DNA from: Trematomus loennbergii
Taxonomy: Eukaryota > Chordata > Actinopteri > Perciformes > Nototheniidae
NCBI GenBank assembly: GCA_012861695.1
Contig: JAAOOA010000026.1
Span: forward strand, 22,767,080 to 22,831,079
DNA length: 64,000 nt
Direction of reading: 5' to 3'
Below are positions 59,557 to 64,000 of this stretch, one piece after another. Position 1 is the first letter of the stretch; each line of letters begins with the position of its first letter. The notes beneath the pieces were generated by a model that was not told where the DNA came from, did not search any database, and worked only from the letters and a program-made list of their open reading frames with translations. Both the position numbers and the translations under genes were made by a program.

Positions 59557-60313
59557 AGGTCACCTATTATGCAAAATCCACTTCTCCATGTCTCTTCTAC
59601 ATCAACATGTGTCCCTCTTCTTCATGTCTCTTCTACATCAACATGTGTCCCCTCTTCTTCATGTCTCTTCTACATCAACATGTGTCCCCTCTTCTTATTG
59701 TCTCTTCTACATCAACATGTGTCCCCTCTTCTTCATGTCTCTCCTACATCAACATGTGTCCCCTCTTCTTCATGTCTCTTCTACATCAACATGTGTCCCC
59801 TCTTCTTCATGTCTCTTCTACATCACCATGTGTCCCCTCTTCTTCATGTCTCTTCTACATCAACATGTGTCCCCTCTTCTTCATGTCTCTTCTACATCAA
59901 CATGTGTCCCCTCTTCTTCATGTCTTTTCTACATAAACATGTGTCCCCTCTTCTCCATGTCTCTTCTACATCAACATGTGTCCCCTCTGTGTAAAGAGAC
60001 TGAAAGTTAGGTATAAAAACCTGTCTGAAAATGAGCTGATCAGATTATGGCCACTTTATGATGTCATAACGATGTTGTAACGACACCATTGTGTTCTTTC
60101 TAACCAAATATCTCTCAGAGGGGCGTGGGGAGGGGCTCCTTATTTTCATCTGAAGTAACAGACAGAGAATCAGCACTTTTGAAACAGGGCTGAAACAGAG
60201 GGGATTGTGGGATGCTGCAATGATCTGTTTGGTGTTTCAGCCAATCAGAGACAGGTTCTGTATATATCTGAGACCTGTGATATATTGATGAAAAACAGTA
60301 TAATAGGGGACCT
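59557..60313 (+). mobile_element. TTAA-target MITE family C, copy 5, with about 11 minisatellite units
   Basis: TTAA at 59553-59556 and 60314-60317; ends AGGTCACCTATTATGC and ATAATAGGGGACCT. The 37-bp array spans about 59580-59990. Confidence 0.88.
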
Positions 60314-60317
60314 TTAA

Positions 60318-61400
60318 TGCAATGTTTAGGGAACACATTAGTAATGCGAAAAAAGGACACATCATAGGCATTGATCGTTTGACTGAGCCTAATGATAATT
60401 TAAACTTGTAGTGGATGATTATGCATCCATAATTCACACATATGACACTCTGAGATGCACTATATCAATGTTGTGCTGATGCTCAATTGTTAAGATCTAT
60501 TAGAGAAATTGGCAAGCGTGAGCTACAGACGAAAACGCTCTGAGACATCCAATACATTAAAAGGCTTCTTAGAGGAATCATTCAGCTGGGGAACTGTCTC
60601 AAAAGCATCTTACTCTCTGTAAAAACAATATCAAAACTGCAGGTGTTTGTCTCAGGAGTGTGCAGAGTCTTTCATAACCGGTTTTAAAAAGTACTGTCAC
60701 TAGGGTAAGGAAGGCAGGGCTCAAAAGCAGTATAAGAGGGGATAAAAGTGAAAAAGCGAGATTTAATAGATTAAAGCTTGTACAACAAAAATGAAAACTG
60801 GAGGAGGTGAGGTAAAACAAAAGGAAAGTAACAAAACAAAACAAAACCAGGATGACTCAAAGAAAAAGGGAGCAGCAAATCAACAAGGAGACAATAAGGA
60901 ATAAACTGGAAACACGGAAAGCTGAACAAGACTGGGCAAGACATGGACTGGTACAAAGACAGGCATACATAACACAGGATTAATTACATTGAGAAGACAG
61001 TTGCAGAGGGAAGGTAAGGACACAAGATCACACAGGTACAAAGAATCAGGGCAAACAGGTACAAAGGCGGGAAAATCACAAGGACAGGAAGTCAAACAAG
61101 AGAGGAGTCAAAGAGAAAATTAATTTCAGAATAAAACATGGTATTTCTTCAGTACTTATTGCTTGAGCAAACGACATCTCAACACGAGTTCAGTGCTCGG
61201 AAATAAATAGGTAAAAACATGATTCTGTGCTAAATTTGAAGCTATTAGTTTGTCATGAAAACATGACACGCATTTCCAACCTGGTTTTGGCAGACACAAC
61301 TGTCTGTGTTTGCTCTATTTTCTCTCATTAACATCCTACCAGATAATGACCAATTGGGAATTCTGGATTAGGAATATGTGCAAGTGCTATTAGTTGGGTA
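60318..61400. other. Intergenic or nrg1-like intron, no recognised content
   Basis: No exon recognised on either strand. A-rich purine stretch at about 60.75-61.1 kb gives spurious minus-strand frames. Confidence 0.4.
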
Positions 61401-61409
61401 ATATCCCGG

Positions 61410-62548
61410 TAGAGGTGGGAAGTAGTGGAGTACAAATACTTTATTACTGTACTTAAAGGTAGGGTAGGTAAGTTTGAGAAACCGGCTCGAGATACACTTT
61501 TTGTTATATTCCATGGAATGCTCTTAACATCCGATAGCAATGAATATCTAAAGTGCTTTGACAAAAAATCCATAAAAAAATGTCATCTGTGGAAGCTGTA
61601 GTACTGTAAAAAGTACGACCAATCATTTTAGCCGGCCCAGCTAAAGTAACTGGATGGCCTGCCTGCCTGTCAGCCTTCCATCTGTGCACAAACTTATCTC
61701 GTGCCCTCATTGGTCATGTGCGCGTTCGTGTGTGTTGGAGGAGGGGCTCTGTAAGGAAGTGGCAGATTTTCTCTGGTTGTGTATTTTCAAATTCTAGCGC
61801 ACTCGAGCTGGTTTCTCAAACTTACCTACCCTACCTTTAAGTACATGTTTCTGGTATCAGTACTTTACTCCACTACTTATTTTTCTGACTTTTACTTTGA
61901 CTTCTTACATTTTGAACACAAATACCTGTACTTTCTACTTCTTACATGTTGAACACAAATACTTGTACTTTCTACTTCTTACATTTTGAACACAAATACC
62001 TGTACTTTCTACTTCTTACATGTTGAACACAAATACCTGTACTTTCTACTTCTTACATGTTGAACACAAATACCTGTACTTTCTACTTCTTACATGTTGA
62101 ACACAAATACCTGTACTTTCTACTTCTTACATTTCCCAAACAGGCTGGTTCCTTTAGTTTGAATGTGTGTTTGGTGGCGTGATCATTATTATTTAGAGTC
62201 ATTGCGTGCCTATTGATTTGAACACGATCCGTGTATCCATAATTTCCTGGTCTTCTCTAAAGAAGAGGGACCAATGAAAACGTTGTCATGTTGCCGTTGT
62301 TCAGCATGGAAACATTCATTAGCTAACAATGACATTATTGTTCTATTAATATAAAGGGAGGTCAGGTACTCTTTAAAACAGCTGCTAGTTATGGGTACTT
62401 TTTACTTAAGTACATTTCGAAGACCATACTTCTTTACTTTTACTTGAGTAAAGAAGTTTAGTCAGTACTTCTACTTTTACCAGAGTATTTTTAAACACGA
62501 GTATCTGTACTTCTACTTGAGTAAATGTGTGTACTTTTGTCCTCTCTG
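61410..62548 (+). mobile_element. hAT-like MITE family B, copy 3, interrupted by a TTAA-target MITE
   Basis: TAGAGGTGGGAAGTAGTGGA at the left and TTTTGTCCTCTCTG at the right. About six 37-bp units lie at 61905-62130. Family E element 61457-61836 is inserted in it. No clean target duplication is visible. Confidence 0.75.
61457..61836. mobile_element. TTAA-target MITE family E (complete, 380 bp)
   Basis: AGGTAGGGTAGGTAAGTTTG and its inverse CAAACTTACCTACCCTACCT are ends of about 35 bp. TTAA stands at 61453-61456 and 61837-61840. The intact family B copy at 27.66 kb has a single TTAA (GTACTTAAGTACATG) at the equivalent point, confirming the empty site. Confidence 0.92.
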
Positions 62549-63084
62549 CCGGCAGGACATTTTTGCACTCAGATGGGAGGAGAGGCATCATAGTGGTGCT
62601 CATTTTGGCATACAACTGCAATTCAGGCCTGCTTAGACCACCTCTTATTGCAAACATAGGGAAATATCCATGAGTTCTTGTATTATCCTAAACATGTACT
62701 TTGGTCTTCATGTGCTTCCTTTCTATCAACCTGCTCAGGCTTGATTATAAATGGACTTGCATTGCGCCTTTCTAGTCTTCTGCCAAACTGCTCTTCAATT
62801 AATCAAATTCTATTCAAACACACACCGACGGCTCTGACTAGGAGCAAATTTACACTTCGACAGACTTGAGAGATTGAGACGCCACTTTGTTTTCTCTGAG
62901 AGCTGGTCAGTGCTTTCAAAATGCAGGCTGAAGGCAGAAGATGACAGACGAATAAGAACCACCGAGTACGCTCCGATGTTCACAACGAAAACAGACCTCC
63001 AGTTTTGCCTCTTACAGTTGGGTTTACTCTCTGTATCACCGGACCAGAGTCTAGCACGGGTCACATTTGCAAAAACCCATCGAC

Positions 63085-63824
63085 CAGTGGCGAGCCGTCA
63101 GGGCCCTCTAGGCCCTCTGTGAGGGCCTAAGATATTCCAAAAAATAATATTTAAAAACATTAAAAATATATATATTTTTTTAAATATATATTTTTTTAAT
63201 ATTATTTTTGTTATATTTTTCATTAGTTTTACCGAAAAAAAACTTGATTTAATAAAATAACATTTCCAAAGAAATAAATCCTTCGAATCTGCCTGTTCAG
63301 TCTCTGTTTGAATGTGGGTTACATGAAAGAAGCTCATCTGGCCCTCTCTGCGATTCACAGAGGGCCCGCTATAGTAACTGAACGAGAGAGTAATGTCAAA
63401 TGACAGTACAATGACCAATCATATCTTCCCTCTAAATGGGTGGGTTTTATTATTGCGGACTAGATGACAAGTTCCGCCCGCTGTGAAACTTTTCTTGTTT
63501 CCATAGCAACAACAACTTCCTGTCAACAGCGTGAACTCGCCTTCAAAATAAAAGCATGCCAAATTACACTTAAGACATACAACTGCAACGAAAGTAACAA
63601 CACAATGCAATATCATTTTCAATGTCAAAGAACACAAATTGGGTTCACAGGTGTTGTTTTGTGTGGTAGAGGGTCGCTGTCATTGATGCGTTTTGCACCC
63701 TGGGCCGTTGTTTTGATATTCCGCTGAAGTATACACTGTGACGTAATAACTCTTTTTTTTTCTTTTTTTCGAGGGAAGGGTGGGGGTCAGAGGGCCTAGG
63801 TATAAAGCTCACGGCTCGCCACTG
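63085..63824. mobile_element. hAT element with 8-bp target duplication
   Basis: CAGTGGCGAGCCGT and ACGGCTCGCCACTG are perfect inverted ends; CCATCGAC is duplicated at 63077-63084 and 63825-63832. Non-coding interior with AT-rich tract at about 63150-63210. Confidence 0.93.
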
Positions 63825-64000
63825 CCATCGACCTGCACCCACAAAGCTCAACGTAAACTGGTCCGTTATCTTTCATTATCTCTAAATCCATTCCAATCTG
63901 GACCCTTAATGTAAGACCTGACCTGTAATCAGTTTAAGGCTAAGAGCTGCTGCAAGCAATGTACAAAACTACTGTATCGACTGTATTGAAAAAAACACCT

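Noticed and set aside
59265..60010. Plus-strand frames running from the neuregulin-like exon into family C
   Set aside because: The left half is antisense to the nrg1-like exon and the right half is minisatellite.

Overview
The window is vertebrate nuclear DNA from a teleost fish, probably a percomorph. Evidence: intron-split orthologues of vertebrate genes (chd1, a gp130/il6st-type receptor, a tropomyosin terminal exon, reep5, a thyrotropin-receptor-like gene, a neuregulin-1-like terminal exon), typical fish hAT and TTAA-target DNA transposons, L2-type LINE tails, and very long (CA)n, (GA)n and (TCTA)n microsatellites. All identifications are by eye from remembered protein families; no database search was run.

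Layout. 520-9135 (+): the 3' part of chd1, seven exons ending at the conserved C-terminus, followed by its 3' UTR to about 10.33 kb. 10.4-14.3 kb: nested mobile elements. 14307-16837 (+): three exons of an il6st (gp130)-like receptor covering only the Ig-like domain and the first cytokine-receptor module. 20010-20092 (+): an isolated terminal exon of a tropomyosin gene. 21.1-22.2 kb: a tandem array carrying RFX X-box palindromes, then a (GA)n tract. 23566-36341 (-): reep5, five exons, with introns full of transposons and 37-bp minisatellites. 37.4-41.9 kb: a hAT element, a 536-bp near-perfect palindrome and CA repeats. 41925-53979 (-): a complete 11-exon glycoprotein-hormone receptor of TSHR type; its intron between TM6 and TM7 holds a transposon nested four deep. 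54-59 kb: hAT and other repeats and one unassigned ORF. 59029-59500 (-): last coding exon of a neuregulin-1-like gene. 60-64 kb: repeats.

The genes do not form an operon-like unit; they are neighbours on a chromosome. chd1 is a nuclear chromatin remodeller, reep5 an ER-shaping membrane protein, and the il6st-like, tshr-like and nrg1-like genes encode cell-surface signalling proteins.

Two themes cut across the window. First, five conserved exon positions carry frameshifts, each explained by missing bases, in three otherwise intact genes. That pattern fits residual deletion errors in the assembly better than gene death. Second, at least ten DNA transposons can be delimited exactly by target-site duplications (8 bp for hAT, TTAA for two or three MITE families). 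Three MITE families carry internal minisatellites (33, 37 and 37 bp) whose copy number differs greatly between insertions; these arrays produce the longest spurious open frames.
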